From positions 434,001-498,000 of the forward strand of contig BDSL01000060.1 of assembly GCA_003116995.1 (NCBI GenBank): a stretch of DNA of 64,000 bases, written 5' to 3'. Source of the stretch: Yamagishiella unicocca. Its lineage: Eukaryota; Chlorophyta; Chlorophyceae; Chlamydomonadales; Volvocaceae. Positions within the stretch are counted from its first letter, which is position 1; each line of letters begins with the position of its first letter. A program made the translations under genes and the position numbers. Below, one piece after another: positions 46,301-57,690 of the stretch. The notes under the pieces are model-generated. The model was not told where the DNA came from. It saw only the letters and a program-made list of their open reading frames with translations, and did no database searches.

Positions 46301-47853
46301 CCGCAGTCGACAGATCGTCTTCTAACGCACTTACGGTTGAGTAAATGCATGCGTGCATACTTGCTGGTCCAGCCATAAACAGCTTTAGGTATGACTGCCT
46401 TAACCGAACAGAAACGCTACAGTCGCAGCGTTTTTGCAACGGATGCGCTATGGTCCAGGCTACGCAGGACAGTAACCAATCCACCCACGTGTTCTCGGGT
46501 CCGTGTTTTTGGACTGCAGCCACGACTCGATGGCAGACCGCTCGTAGGTATGTCCAGCACTGGTCGACACGGGATCCCTCATGATCAGCTGCGTGATTGG
46601 GCACAAGAACGACTTGTGCACCACAAGCCTCGCCGCAGGGCTCGGGACGGGCTCGGGTATCGGTGGCACGTCGCTGGCTGACCCGCCGCTGCTGTGCCGG
46701 CTGGACCCGTCGGTCGTGACTGGGTCCGTGTACAGCAGCGCACTCGCCACTGCAATAATCAGCTCCGACTCGCTGCTCTCCAGCCACTTCTCGGCGTCGA
46801 TAACCAGGGCGAGCACGTCTTCGGCTAGCTTGGTGCGAGACTACGTCAGGCAGAGGGCGGGGCCGGCGGGGTGCAGAGCGCACGTTCAATCAACGCACAA
46901 GCGAAGATTTGCGACGCAAAGGGATTAGAGGTAACGGAAACATGAGCAGCGGATTCAGTAACTGGAGACGAGCTGGCCATCGCCAAACATGCCGAGCGGC
47001 TCTTGATACGGTATGGTCAGACGACAACGCTGTCAGGCGGCCGGGCGGCAGCGAGCGCACCTCCTCTTTGACTAGCTCCTCACTCGGCACCCCTTCGTCC
47101 AAAAGCGCTTGGAGGACGTACGTGGCCGCCAGGGCGCCGCCCTCGGTGGACGCAGCTGCCTCCAACTGCCTCGCCAGCGCTTCCGCAGACGCCGCCCTCT
47201 TGTCGAGGGCTTGCAGCTTGGCGTCACGCAGCTCGGCTGGGGCGGACAGCTCGACGCCGCTTACGGTACTCATGGCCGCACATAGCTTATCCATGCAGGT
47301 GGCAACCTCGCTGAACTTCAGCCGGAGACGTCGCGCGATCGGACCTGCGACGAAGCGAGTTCATCCGGGTGCACGGGCAGGATGAAGGTGTTGCTGGCAA
47401 CAAAACCGCCCAACTTCCCGTCCAACTTCTATTGTGCATCACGAGCTGCCATTGGTGCAGAAACATCTATCGAAGCTTACCTGATAGGAGCAGGACAGTT
47501 GCGGGTGTCGCAGCAATGCTTGCTGCCTCCAAGGCCTCGACACAGGAGTCTATCGCTGTCGTCAAGGCCTGCCATTTATGCCGGTTTAAGTCAGACAGTG
47601 CTTCTGGCCGCATGTACTTGCAACGTTTGCGCTCATAGGGTAATGCGACTGCACATCACAGGATGCCACCTACTTGGATGCTCTCCTGCGGCACGAGCTC
47701 TTCGTCGATCGACATAAGGCAGCTCACTACAGAAAGAACAATATCTTTTACTGCATTCGTGTCAGGTTTGGTACTGGTTACTGCACTCGCGCGAGATAAG
47801 ACACGGTGCGCAGACATCGAGGCCTGAGGCAGCCTGTCAGCATAATTAGCCAT
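40367..47853 (-). CDS. U-box / SAM-like / SH3 / MIB-HERC2 / Cys-cluster protein, paralogue 2 (probable E3 ubiquitin ligase)
   Basis: Thirteen exons join in phase to 1,093 residues: 47674-47853, 47481-47568, 47061-47344, 46489-46840, 46066-46193, 45626-45860, 44773-45287, 43512-43643, 42939-43160, 42404-42656, 41734-42044, 41067-41231 and 40367-40783. Each exon matches one exon of paralogue 1 with the same intron phase. Exons 2, 5, 8, 9, 11 and 12 are identical in length. Domain order is the same: N-terminal helices (MSAHRVLSRAS, CLMSIDEELVPQE), U-box about 262-333 (FLCPITQLIMRDPVSTSAG, YERSAIESWLQ), SAM-like part, SH3 repeats (LGPLTPGKYGIVIID; LGPLSPDEVGVVTSVG), MIB/HERC2 modules (GMLVRRGYDWLDSADANGQ; KVVRGRDWEWGPQDEDGSVG) and Cys cluster about 1018-1045 (CRCGKCDGRCGPDNGCPCPA). 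The middle module is eroded: VVRGMHWASENGVRG lacks the QDGG of paralogue 1. Exon 7 is three times longer because of an Ala/Ser/Thr repeat linker. Intron 7 is about 1.1 kb. A TGTAA lies 80 nt past the stop. Confidence 0.88.
41583..41712. repeat. 33-bp minisatellite in U-box gene 2 intron 11
   Basis: Four copies of CCAATATGTGGCGCCCCCGG followed by TGCCGTACTCCCG, ending about 20 nt from the exon 11 donor. Confidence 0.9.
44836..45105 (-). repeat. Coding 54/57-bp minisatellite in exon 7 of U-box gene 2
   Basis: Five units encode Ala/Ser/Thr-rich 18-19-residue repeats (AARAAGASTSSSPATTA or AARAAGAPTSSSPATTA). Units alternate between GAST and GAPT types and between 54 and 57 bp, so the array looks like a duplicated 111-bp dimer. 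All units are multiples of three and keep the frame. Paralogue 1 has only a short Pro/Gly stretch here. Confidence 0.92.
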
Positions 47854-49480
47854 TTTGAAGCTTCAAACATGTACGAGGTCAGACGTCTGCGTGTATATTA
47901 CTGCCAGTTGTTGTGGCTGCGTAGATGCTGGCTGTGACCTATGCGCTAGTACGATGCGCCCGTACGTAACCTCGGCCTGTGACAAAGTAGGCAAACTACT
48001 TGCATTCTCCTCACACCCAATACGCATGGCCAGGTTACATGAGTATGCCCTTGAGTCTTTCCCTTCTTTCCTGAAGCGAACGAATGCGAGAACGTTGATG
48101 CGAGGGGATTCGGACGTCTCAAACAACCGACATTAAGGTAAAATTTCTATAACTTAAAATTTAAATGCACGCGTATGGTGTCCATGGCTGTGCAATTCGT
48201 CGGTCGCATGTTGGGGTGCGGGGAATGTCAGTTGCCGCCGAAGCCCAGCGAGGCCCATCAGGACCCACCAATAATTTGGGTCCCTTTGCGTAATAAAGCG
48301 TAACAGGTACAGCATACGGTATCCTGTCTTGTTGGCCTTCCAACCCAAGACCGCAAGATGCAGTTGGCATTTGCATCTGATATCCTCCTTGCAAAATCCG
48401 GCCACGTGCACGGCTTGGTTCAAGGCCTACGCGAGGTTGGTGCAGGCGTGCTTGCGTAGGCCTGTAACGGCCCGTTTAGTCCCCTTAGCCGGTTGCCAAC
48501 GCACGCCGCACCGCAGGAGTCCTACAGCACCTACAGGTCGCTGCACAAGCTTACCCGAAGCTGCGAGACGTTGCGAGCTCACGGCCGGTGGGCTCGAGGG
48601 GGCTTCATTATTATGCCCTGTGCCCGCTGGTGCCCGCTAGCTGCCCATGGTTCTATGCCGTTGGGGTCGGACACCCCATCACACATACGTACAATCGCCA
48701 GGTCGTTGTCTCCATCCTCCAACGCCAATACACGCGGCATAAGGAATGAATATCCTTACTTGTCCTCTGTACTTACATATCGAGAATAGCACTACAGTCG
48801 GCCTCGGCGGCGATACACTGTCTGGCCCCTAACACAGCCCCCACCTGCCCCCACTGTCTCTGGCGCCCCGCTAATCGGCTTGGCACTGCTCGGCTTCCCT
48901 CCCTGTAACGGTGACCTCGTGGCTTGCCGATTCGATACTCTCGGCGTCTCGGCAACGTTTTTTGAGATTGCACCAATGGCCGATGCAACACCTCGGCTAC
49001 CAGTCCGGATACGCCTGGAGGGTCCCGACGCGCCGCCGCCTTACCTGCTGCCGTCGCCGGCTGAGGGCCGCAGTGCCGAGCACCGCCTTAGGGCAAATCC
49101 CACATGTCAAGAAGCGCGCGGCCACCGCCCTGTCACGTCCTCTTCGCCTGAGGTAGCGCGTCCTATCTCCCAAAGCAAGCGCGCGTTTCAGGCGCGGGGC
49201 CACCGCCACCCTACAGTGCGCGATGACGACACATTGGTCTGCTGTCCGCAGTAGGTGGGGTTGCAAAGAAAACCCATGTACGTAAGGAAAAACCGCTCAG
49301 GACAGCCGTTTGGAGATGCGTGCTGGAGAACTTGGTGGGGTGGTCCCCTTTCCATGGGTAAGCCAGCTGTCCCCCTGGTTGGGGCGACTGCTTGCCCACT
49401 CATGCATGCCGCTGCAACTAATGCCCAAGACAGCCCGCTAGGAACGCGACCGCCGTTGCCTGGTCATGTCGCAGTAGCTC
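47854..49480. other. Stretch without a supported gene, upstream of U-box gene 2
   Basis: Probably contains the U-box gene 2 promoter. No frame with a recognisable domain. It ends with a diverged copy of element A at 49262-49333. Confidence 0.5.
49262..49333 (+). repeat. Diverged element A copy, intergenic
   Basis: Contains AGGAAAAACCGCTCAGGACA, GCCGTTTGGAGATGCG and TGCTGGAGAACTTGG. It is the only clear copy of element A outside a gene. Confidence 0.6.
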
Positions 49481-50309
49481 TCTGCTGATGTCGTTTCTGC
49501 CTAGGCCGTCAAATCGCAGTATCCCCCCAGGCCACACACGGCCCCTCGCTCGCTCCGGGAGCGTGTGCCGCCGTCCCGCTGCACGCGTGGTCTCACGTAC
49601 AGGCGGGCTGCTGCCGCCTCCTCGTAGGCATCCTACTGCAGAGACGCGGCTCGCCCTCATCTCACGTCCGAAGCGCGGATGACGGCGGGCGGGTAAACAC
49701 AGTTTCGTGCGGGAGCTTTACTGCCCGTGACGGGTTTCTCGGCCCAGTACTAAATTGACACACGCCTCGGATCCCCTGGGCCCGAACCGCCTCTTCGTCA
49801 AGGTAACACCGCCGGGCCCCCTTCTTGGCCTTGTTTATCTTGCCGCTGCCGCTGCTCCGCCCGCCTTGATCTGCTCTAGGGTTGTAGCAGCACGGGAGGG
49901 GCCCGTGTGTCCGAGCTGCCCTGCTCGGCTTGCGCCCCTTGAGGCTCCTCATCCTGCGCCTTTGGTGAGGTGGCCACCTTGGCCAGCCGCAGCATGTACG
50001 TCACCTTCATAAGGGTTTCGAGCTTGGCTGGCCGGATTTATTGACGGGTGGGCAGTTTTTCGCGGGTGGGTATTCTCCTGAGCTACCGCGGGAGTCCGAT
50101 CCCAGCCCGTCGATCCTCTCTGGCTGGTCCGGCCGTTTTTTCGGCGGTGGGCCTCGGGATGCCTGGGTTGTTTCTTTTTCGTCGCGGCCCCGCCCTCTTG
50201 GGCGCGGCGGAGTTCCTGTTTTTCCCTGTGCCTTTCGGGGGCATCTGCTGGCTGTTAGCGCTGGCTTATCATTTACGTTGTTGGAAAGGAGGGTATGACA
50301 GACGTTTCG
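49481..50309. other. Possible minus-strand exon and T-rich upstream sequence
   Basis: On minus, an ATG at about 50011 opens MKVTYMLRLAKVATSP, and a second frame nearby reads GSGKINKAKKGARRCYLDEE (49785-49850). Neither is recognisable and I could not splice them. The flank 50040-50280 has repeated short T-runs before GCGGG (TTTTTCGCGGG, TTTTTTCGGCGG, TTTTTCGTCGCGG). Function unknown; it may be part of a degraded mobile element together with the next feature. Confidence 0.25.
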
Positions 50310-50915
50310 CATCTGGCATCTAGGGGGTGGGTACCTGAACGGCATCTAGCTGGCAGCGGCATCTGGATACCTTCCTAATGGCATCTGGCTGCGGGTGATC
50401 CGGCATCTGGCTCCCGTAGGGGCCCCCCTTCGGCCGCATCTGGCTACCGGTATCGGGAACCCGCATCTGGCTGCCGTAGGGGCCCCCCTTCGGCCGCATC
50501 TGGCTGCTTTGAAACCGCATCTGGATACCGACGACGGCCCCCCTTAGGCCGCATTTGGCTGTCAGCCTCCTCGGCCGCATCTGGCTGCACTCAAAGCCGC
50601 ATCTGTCTGCCTAGAAAGACGCATCTAACTGCCCCCTCCGCCGCATCTGGCTGCCGCCTCAGCCGCATCTAGCTGCCAGCGCCCACCCCCTTCCCCGCAT
50701 CTGGCTGCCTCCCAACCCGCATCTAGCTGGCAGTGGCCCCCCCCCTTCCTCGCATCTGGATGCCCTGAAAGCTGCATCTGGCTGGCAGGAGGGCCCCCCT
50801 CAGCGGCATCTGGATACCCCAAAACCCGCATCTAGATACTGAAGGTGCCCCCCTTCGGCCGCATCTGGCTGCGGGTGGTCCGGCATCTTCGTTCAGGTGC
50901 CTACCCGCATCTGGG
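50310..50915. repeat. Cluster of about 25 GCATCT(G/A)G-type motifs in 600 bp
   Basis: The short motif GCATCTGGCTG(C) and close variants (GCATCTAGCTG, GCATCTGGATAC) recur about every 24 bp, always on the same strand, usually preceded by C or CC. Spacers differ in sequence, except that CCCCCCTTCGGCC follows several copies and GTAGGGG follows two. It is therefore not a simple minisatellite. No coding frame is conserved. Confidence 0.85.
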
Positions 50916-51288
50916 GCCCGTTCATACCCTCCGGTTGTAACGGTTACAGTGGGTTCCAGACCAAGAGGTAGAACCATCGGGCACATCGCCTGACACTGAG
51001 GAAGATGGAGGAGACAAAGACCGACGTGAGGTCTCGGTATGGGGGCCCCAAGCTTGCCCTGGTCTGTCCCCGGCGTCTCTGCCGTTCGAGGCTTTCCTGT
51101 GCCCTTGGGGGCGTCTGCTGGGATCAGCCCCTGCTATGATGAGGCCGCGGGCATAGACTTCTTTTCCTGGGTTCGCCCGGGCTTGACGACACCGTGTGCG
51201 TGTGTTGCAATCTGACGCGTGTATGGTCCAGATGAGCCACGAGCGTCACAGGCGCGAATATTGGCGAGAGCGCCCGGCCCCGGAGTTG

Positions 51289-51340
51289 ACTCAGGCATTT
51301 ACAATTGTACATGCCTCAGGCATTTACAATTGTACATGCT
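51289..51340. repeat. 25-bp tandem duplication
   Basis: CTCAGGCATTTACAATTGTA followed by CATGC occurs twice in a row. Each copy includes a TTTACAATTGTA block, partly palindromic. Confidence 0.9.
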
Positions 51341-51784
51341 AAAGCCCTCCTCAGACCAGTCCACGTTACCGCTCCATGCCGTACACAGACACCCTCCGCG
51401 GCACTTCTGAGCATCACCCTGCACCCCAGCTAGTAGCGATGTGACGAAATTGACTGTATAACGTTTTGAACCTTTCCGCCATTACCTTGATAGGCCATGC
51501 TACAGGTGTGCTGCGGCATGCGTCGGTGCACTGTTTGGCGCAAAAATCAGCGCAGCAATTCGTTAACATGGTCCATCGAGTTAGCGACGGGATGAAATTG
51601 TATGAAGTTACTAAGTAACCCTTCCGTCGTCAACTCGATGGGCCCTGGCCGTCGATGGGGTTCCGCTGGCGGGTATCACGCCATGTGCGAACCAGTGTGT
51701 GAACCATTGAATGGATCGGCAAGATATGGCGGGGTGGGGGCATATTCACGCACAAATGCGCGTGACGAAAGGAGCCTTGCTGCG

Positions 51785-52000
51785 ATGCGATGGGTGTTTT
51801 ACATGGCCACGGCAATGCCGTTCGTCGTCATCGCCATCCCCGCATTCCTCTCGGGCGATCATAGCAATGGTACCGTAGGGTCCCTGCCTAATCCCAACAA
51901 GCAGTCCAACGAAAAAACATACGTCTTAAAACAGAATCCAAGGCGCTCGTACACCCCGCACCATGCCCGCAACTACCCGAGCTACGACAGTAGAGCCTAA
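51785..52000 (+). CDS. Possible small single-pass membrane protein, 71 residues
   Basis: From ATG at 51785 the frame reads MRWVFYMATAMPFVVIAIPA, then SGDHSNGTVGSLPNPNKQ, and ends in a basic, Tyr/Pro-rich tail (RRSYTPHHARNYPSYDSRA). One N-terminal hydrophobic helix is followed by a hydrophilic tail. A TGTAA lies 110 nt after the stop (52110-52114). The same frame is open back to 51602. No family is recognised. The size and shape would suit a small mitochondrial inner-membrane subunit, but that is a guess, and chance cannot be excluded. Confidence 0.3.
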   Translation: MRWVFYMATAMPFVVIAIPAFLSGDHSNGTVGSLPNPNKQSNEKTYVLKQNPRRSYTPHHARNYPSYDSRA

Positions 52001-52678
52001 TCTAGGCGAACCCTGACCGCACAACCGACGAAATTTCGGACCTGATGTGGAAAAGCGAGCACACAATGTCTTACTCCGTACCAACTCATGAGTGTGTAGT
52101 GGGTCCGGCTGTAACCTATGTACCTTCAGTCCGTCTCAATGCGCTTCTCAAGCGCTACATATTGTACTAAACGACACAAGAACACAAGTATGAGACGACA
52201 TATAACCCTCATTCCGCAGGGAAGCCTGCGCCCGCATGTAACCGACCCCGCGAGGACACCCGTTTGCCGTGGAGGAAGCCTACACAGATCTGCGCTCTAG
52301 AGGGAAGACCACACACCAATTTGCAGACACATAAACTTGGAATTGTCCAGGTACGACTGCTTCGGACTCTAAACAAGCCACGCGCATCTGCGCGCTGGGA
52401 CAGGGACAGGAGGCAGCGGACTGCGCCCCTGCCGCCGCCGTTCCCTCTGCACCCCACCATGATGTTGCTGCCGCTGTTGCTGCCGCGCACCTCCGATTTA
52501 TGATGTGGACGTGGTCGGGCAGGGCACCAATCAATCCACAGCCCGCCCCGCCCAGCCCTGAAGCGACCCTGACGGAAAACAATACCCCTGCAACCCCGCC
52601 AAACCTCAGCACGCGCCGCATGCACTTCATGTTCCGGGACCGTCGCCCGCTCGCCGCCCCCTGGCCAGCTCTCCTTCC

Positions 52679-55600
52679 TTACGCGGCCTTCTCCAGCCGC
52701 TCCTTCCGCGACGCCTCCCGCTGAACGAAGCTGCGCAGCTTGGTCATGGGCGACAGCAGCAGCAGCGCCAGCGCGCAGGCGGCGACCAGCGTGGCGAAGT
52801 AGGCGTTCCAGCCGTACTCCTTGACGATGATGGACAGCGGGATGCCTGGTGGTGGTGGTGCGGGGTGGCGGTGCGGGGTGGTTGTGAGGGGTGGCAGTGC
52901 GGGGTGGCAGTGAGGGGTGGTTGTGAGGGGTGGTGGTGAGGGGTGGTGGTGAGGGGTGGTGGTGAGGGGTGGTGGTGAGGGGTGGTGGTGAGGGGTGGTG
53001 GTGCGGGGTGGTGGTGCGGGGTGGCAGTGAGGGGTGGTGCGGGGTAGCGATGAGGGGTGGTGAGGGGTGATGGTGGTGGTGGTGAGTCCAAGCGGGGTCC
53101 AAGCGGAAGGGGCAAGAGAGGTAGGTATAGGAGGACAAAATTGGGAGAGGCGTCGAAGTCTGCCTCGACCCTGCCAAATCCCTCGAGCCCATATACGGCA
53201 ACCCCATACAGCGTCGTCCACAGTTTTCACCAACCATATCCTCTGCGGTATCCCCGGCCCCCTCCCCACGTTTCCGATTCGGGTTTTTACGTTTCAGTGC
53301 CGACCTACGGGTATCCTCCCGTACACCCCAGCCATGCCCCCACTACGTACCGGCGTTAGCGGCTCCCAAGTAGGCGATCCAGCCCAAGAAGCCCTCCGAG
53401 GCGCCAACCGAGTCGGGGCCCACCAGCTCCGCCCCGCACAGCCCGATGAGCATTTGCGGCCCGTACAGGAAGAAGCCGATCATGAAGACGTTGAACCACT
53501 GCACCGCGGCCGGCACGGCGGCAGGCAGCGCCTGGAAGGCCACCAGGGCCGCGGCGATGCCCACGGTGTACCACATGACCACCTGAGGGTGTACGGCACG
53601 GGGGCGGGCGGGGGGGGGGGACTACATAAAGAACCGGTTACACGGGGTGGGTTCAAGATCACCACCAGGCCGTGTTATGTTGTTCGGTTGGCCAGGTTGC
53701 CTGACGGTGTTTTTGGCATGGATGGCGAGTGGCCGACGGGATGGTGGTTTTGGACAGGTCCGGTGATCGAAGTCGTCGTCGTCGTCTGCCCAACACCTAA
53801 AGTCTCGCTCTGGGGTGCAAGGTCGAGGTCACTCATCGTACCGCACAGCACAGGGAGCGCCGGTAAAGGGCGTCCAAACCCTGCGACCCTCCAACCCGCC
53901 CGCCCACTCACCGTAACGCGCTTGCCCACGTTCCCGCCCTTGCCCCCCGCGTTGCGGATGAGGCCGTCCGACAGGCGGCCGGCGATGAGCGAGCCCACCA
54001 GCCCGCCCAGCTCCAGTCCGGACACCCGCAAGGCGGCCTGCGGGTCGGGGCAGGTACCGAGGTGGGGTGGGGGTTGAAAACCGATGAATCGAGCAGGGAG
54101 GAAAGGTATCCTATCGTAGCTGGAGGGGGTGAGCGAAGAACCTCTCCCAGCGCCGCTTCCCACCCCCGGGTGGTGGCTTGTCCCGCCCCTTCCTCCATGA
54201 AGGTGGTGGTTTATCCCCCGCCCCTTCCTCCATGAAGGTGGTGGCTTATTCCCCGCCCTTTTCCCCCTTGGCACCTCGCACCTGCGCCGCGTCCTCGATG
54301 CCCTTCTCCTTGATCAGGTAGAACACGAACCACGAAGTAACGCCCTGGCGAGCAGGAGGAGGAGCAGCAACACGAACACAGAGCCGGTCAGTTAGCGTCA
54401 CAATAAGAACTCTCCGTGCTGAAGCTGTTTTGCGGGCACACACTCACGCCGCTGCTCCCTCCCTCCCTCCCTGACGCCCTGGATACGAAATCTTCACTAG
54501 GATAACACTCACTCGCTCCGTGCCTCCACTTGGCGCCCCCCTCCCATTGGTTTGTCGACCGTGGATTCGTGGATTCTCTTACACCCCCTCCCAATGCCTT
54601 CCCCCACCTGGCGCACGACGTAGATGAAGAAGTACGTCAGCGCCATGCCCCAGATGAAGGGGTTCTTGATCACCGAGTTCATCAGAGAGCCCCAGATGTC
54701 GGCCTTGGGCTTCTCGGTCTTGCCGCCCTTTGGCTCGGCGTCGGTGGGCTCCACGGGGGGGAAGCCCAGGTCCTCAGGCTTGTCCCTGAGAGCAGCACCG
54801 GCAGTGGTGACGGCCGCGGCGGCGGCGGTGAGGAAGGGGGTGAGATTCCAGCTCCATACTCGCCGCCCCACCCAGGCAAGCCTGTATCCTGTGTTGCCCC
54901 CCGCCACGTCCTCACACCCAAGCTCCGAAACCCACTGCGGCTAGGGGCCTGAGAGGCCCCAGCCCACCTAGTGCACCGCAAACATCCAGGTTTGCTGCTT
55001 CGCTGGTACTCCCGCCCCACCCCAGCCTGAACGTCTGTTCTAAACGGTTTTTTCGGGCATCCACGGGTCTTCCTCGAACCCCAGCCTGAACCCGATTACC
55101 CCGCCCCGCTCCGCCCCGCTCACTTGCAGACCAGCAGCACGAACAGCCCCACCACCAGGCCGATGATGCCTGGCGCCCACATGCCCCATTTCCAGCCCAT
55201 GGCCTTGGCGAAGCCTCCCGCCACCAGCGGCGCCGCGAAGCCGCCCAAGTTGTGCGCGATGTTCCACATGCCCCAGTACGTGCCTCGCTCCTTGCCAGCG
55301 AACCAGGTGGTGAGGATGCGGGCGCAGCAGGGGCCGCCAACACCCTGATCAGAGGGAAGGGAAGGGAAGGGTGGGGTTTTAGGGTCCGCGCTCCTTATCG
55401 TGCGGCGCAACGCGTGCGGCGCAACGCAGCCGACCCAGCAGCTCGGCTGGGGTGCTGGGGTGCGGGGGTTAGAGGAGAGGTGAAGTGATGAAGGGGAGAA
55501 GGCATCGCTGGTCTTGGCACGGAGGCAGGAGTGACGCCCCGTTGCCCGAGGTGCCGAAACCTGCAGTATGCCCACTTGCAGGCGTCCCAGCCTTCCATGG

Positions 55601-57690
55601 TGCCAACGAGCGAGGTGGAGGAGAGACGTTGTGCCGGCAGCCTTCCCCCACCACCTGATCCAAACCATTGCGGCATACATTGCAGCAGCACAGCACCAGC
55701 GGGCGACCAACGCCCCCACCTGTTCCTCGCTACCCGGATCCTGCCCACCACCACCGTCTCCTATTCGCGGATTTATCCTTTACCCCTTCGCCTCCTATTC
55801 GCGGACGATCCTTTACCCCCCCGCCTCCTATGTCGTGTAATCAGGTCTTCCTGCCCACGCAAACCCCACCTGCAGGGTGCCGTTCAGCGCCCAGAAGAAG
55901 CAGAACCAGGCCAGCGAGGTGCCGAAGCCGAACGCGATGTTGACGGCGGCGGTGGCCATAAGGCCTCCAGCCAGCAGCACCGAGGGCGAGAACTTGGCGC
56001 CCAGCACCCCGCTGATGAACTTGGACATCCCTGGAGCGAAGGGACGGGCGGCAAGCTAGGGTAAACGAAGATAATCCCTGCCCCAACAAATTGCGCGCGA
56101 AAGGCCGAGCTCGTCGGCGACCCCATAACAGGCCCTGTGTGTCCGCTTGCTGGGCCTTATATGCTGCGTTTGCGAGCCAAGGCGATACTTCCCATGCAAG
56201 GCGGAGGTATGGGGGTAGCCCAGACAGTGTCCCGCCACCAGCCAAGGTGTCTCGCTGCACAAGCCAGGTAGCCTGTAATCCTAGTGGCCCTCCGAACTGG
56301 CCATGCTTCCACGACTCCCCGGGCTGCCACCGCAGGCTCTCCAGCCCCAGGACGACCCAATCACGGTTCGCCACCACATCGCCACTCCCCCCGGGTCTTC
56401 CTCGCACCCCCCCCCCGGCGCACGCAGCAACGTGCGCCCAACCCACCCATGATTCCCTGCATTCCGATGCATGGCCTCATGCGGCCAACACGCGTCTCTA
56501 TGGTATGCAAAACTCCCGTTCGGTTTCTACGCCAGCCAGCCACCATTCCCTGCTTTCCTCCCGATGCATCACTCCTGGCCCTCAGTTGCAAGTTGCTCAG
56601 TCCCACCCGAGGTAACCTCACCCATACACTGCGTCCTCGTTGTTTTCCGTTTAGGCGCATCGGCACCACCAGGGCGGAACTAGACCCCCGGCTGTGGAAA
56701 CATAGACCACCTTCTCTAGCACGCTGTTACGAACGAGCGTCCCAACAAATTCGCGTCGGTTTTACGTTACGCGTAAGCTCCGACCTACGGGTTTCCTCTC
56801 CACCTCCTTACTCCCAGCCCGGTAACGCAACGCACCCAACCTGGCCATCCAGCCAGCCACCCACCGTATGCGATGGGGAAGATGGACGTCATGGCGCCGA
56901 TCTGTGTGATGTCCATGTGCAGGGCCGCGTCCGCCACCATGACGGGCGCCGTGTAGGTGAGCGAGTTGCGGGTCAGGTAGTACGACGAGTACCTGCGCGT
57001 CGCCACGTGTACGGCACGCGGGAGGGTGGGGGCCGGGGAGGGGTGTCACAGCGCCGCTTGCGGCCGCCGGGTGTTGCGGACGGACACCGCAGCCGGTGCT
57101 AGCGGGACGAACGACCAGGCCGCCAACACGACATCCAACAGCTGGCGCTCGCCATGTCACCAATGCCCTCCAATCGTATTACGCCAAAGCCTCGTCTCGT
57201 ACCCACCCAATGACGATGCCCACGAAGACGAGCAGGCGGCGACGGATGAAGTCGGCGCTGTACGTCTGGGCGTCAGCAGAAGCAGCCGCAGGTGCCGGAG
57301 CGGGCGTCGCTGGGGCTGGCACGAGCGCCTGCGGAACGGGAGGCGGCCAGTGCCAGGATGATGGGTCATGATGATGACTACATGAGTACATGCTGAGGAG
57401 AGAGGGGCGGGTGTGTATGCATCCCACCGCAACGCTGCGTGAATCGCGATACGGGCCAAGCGGCGTAATGTGGGCCCGATGGCAGACAGAAGCCCATCGA
57501 GACAGCAGGTCGTGCCATAAACCCTAATTCACGCCTGCCAATCCACCGAGGCGTGAGCGAGCCTCCGCGCACCTGCTCCTTTTGAGAGTCATCGTCGCTA
57601 GGGGCTGCCGCTGCAGCAGCGCTGTTGGCCCGGTGGCGCAGGCCCCTTGAAGCGTAGGGGGCGAACAGGAGAGCTGGGGATGGCTTAGGC
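52679..57690 (-). CDS. Major-facilitator SLC37/GlpT-type organophosphate transporter (5' end unresolved)
   Basis: SLC37/GlpT proteins exchange glycerol-3-phosphate or hexose phosphates for phosphate across membranes. Ten exons join in phase to 504 residues up to the stop: 57573-57690, 57207-57328, 56865-56992, 55870-56030, 55124-55344, 54608-54785, 54282-54344, 53912-54037, 53351-53582 and 52679-52845. Visible blocks: VFVGIVIG/YSSYYLTRNSLTY (TM1), MDITQIGAMTSIFPIAYG/MSKFISG (TM2-3), AFGFGTSLAWFCFFWALNG, GVGGPCCARILTTWFAGKER, GTYWGMWNIAHNLGGF, the charged central loop DKPEDLGFPPVEP...KTEKPKADIW, FIWGMALTYFFIYVVRQ, GVTSWFVFYLIKEKG, ELGGLVGSLIAGRLSDGL, NVFMIGFFLYGPQMLIGLCG and EYGWNAYFATLVAACALALL. 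This gives about 12 membrane helices, the normal size. The first seen exon needs two bases from an upstream exon, so the start Met lies beyond 57690, probably with a signal or transit peptide. Substrate and membrane cannot be read from the sequence. Confidence 0.88.
52850..53062. repeat. GGTGGTGAGG-type minisatellite in transporter intron 9
   Basis: About fifteen copies of a 12-14 bp purine-rich unit (GGTGGTGGTGAGG, GGTGGCAGTGAGG). It begins a few bases from the acceptor of the last exon. Confidence 0.88.
54549..54588 (+). repeat. Dispersed element C, copy in transporter intron 6
   Basis: TTTGTCGACCGTGGATTCGT followed by GGATTCTCTTACACCCCCTC, compared with the copy at 3223-3262. Confidence 0.6.
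55030..55080 (-). repeat. Dispersed element A, copy in transporter intron 5
   Basis: On minus: GGTTCGAGGAAGACCCGTGG, ATGCCCGAAAAAACCGTTTA, GAACAGACGTT. Lacks the GAGATGCATGC tail. Confidence 0.75.
55764..55852 (+). repeat. Doubled element C tail followed by element B, transporter intron 4
   Basis: CTCCTATTCGCGGATTTATC then CTTTACCCC occurs twice (about 55760-55820). It is followed by CTCCTATGTCGTGTAATCAG of element B at 55825-55852, ending 17 bases from the exon donor. The C-then-B order is the same as at 3223-3297. Confidence 0.7.
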
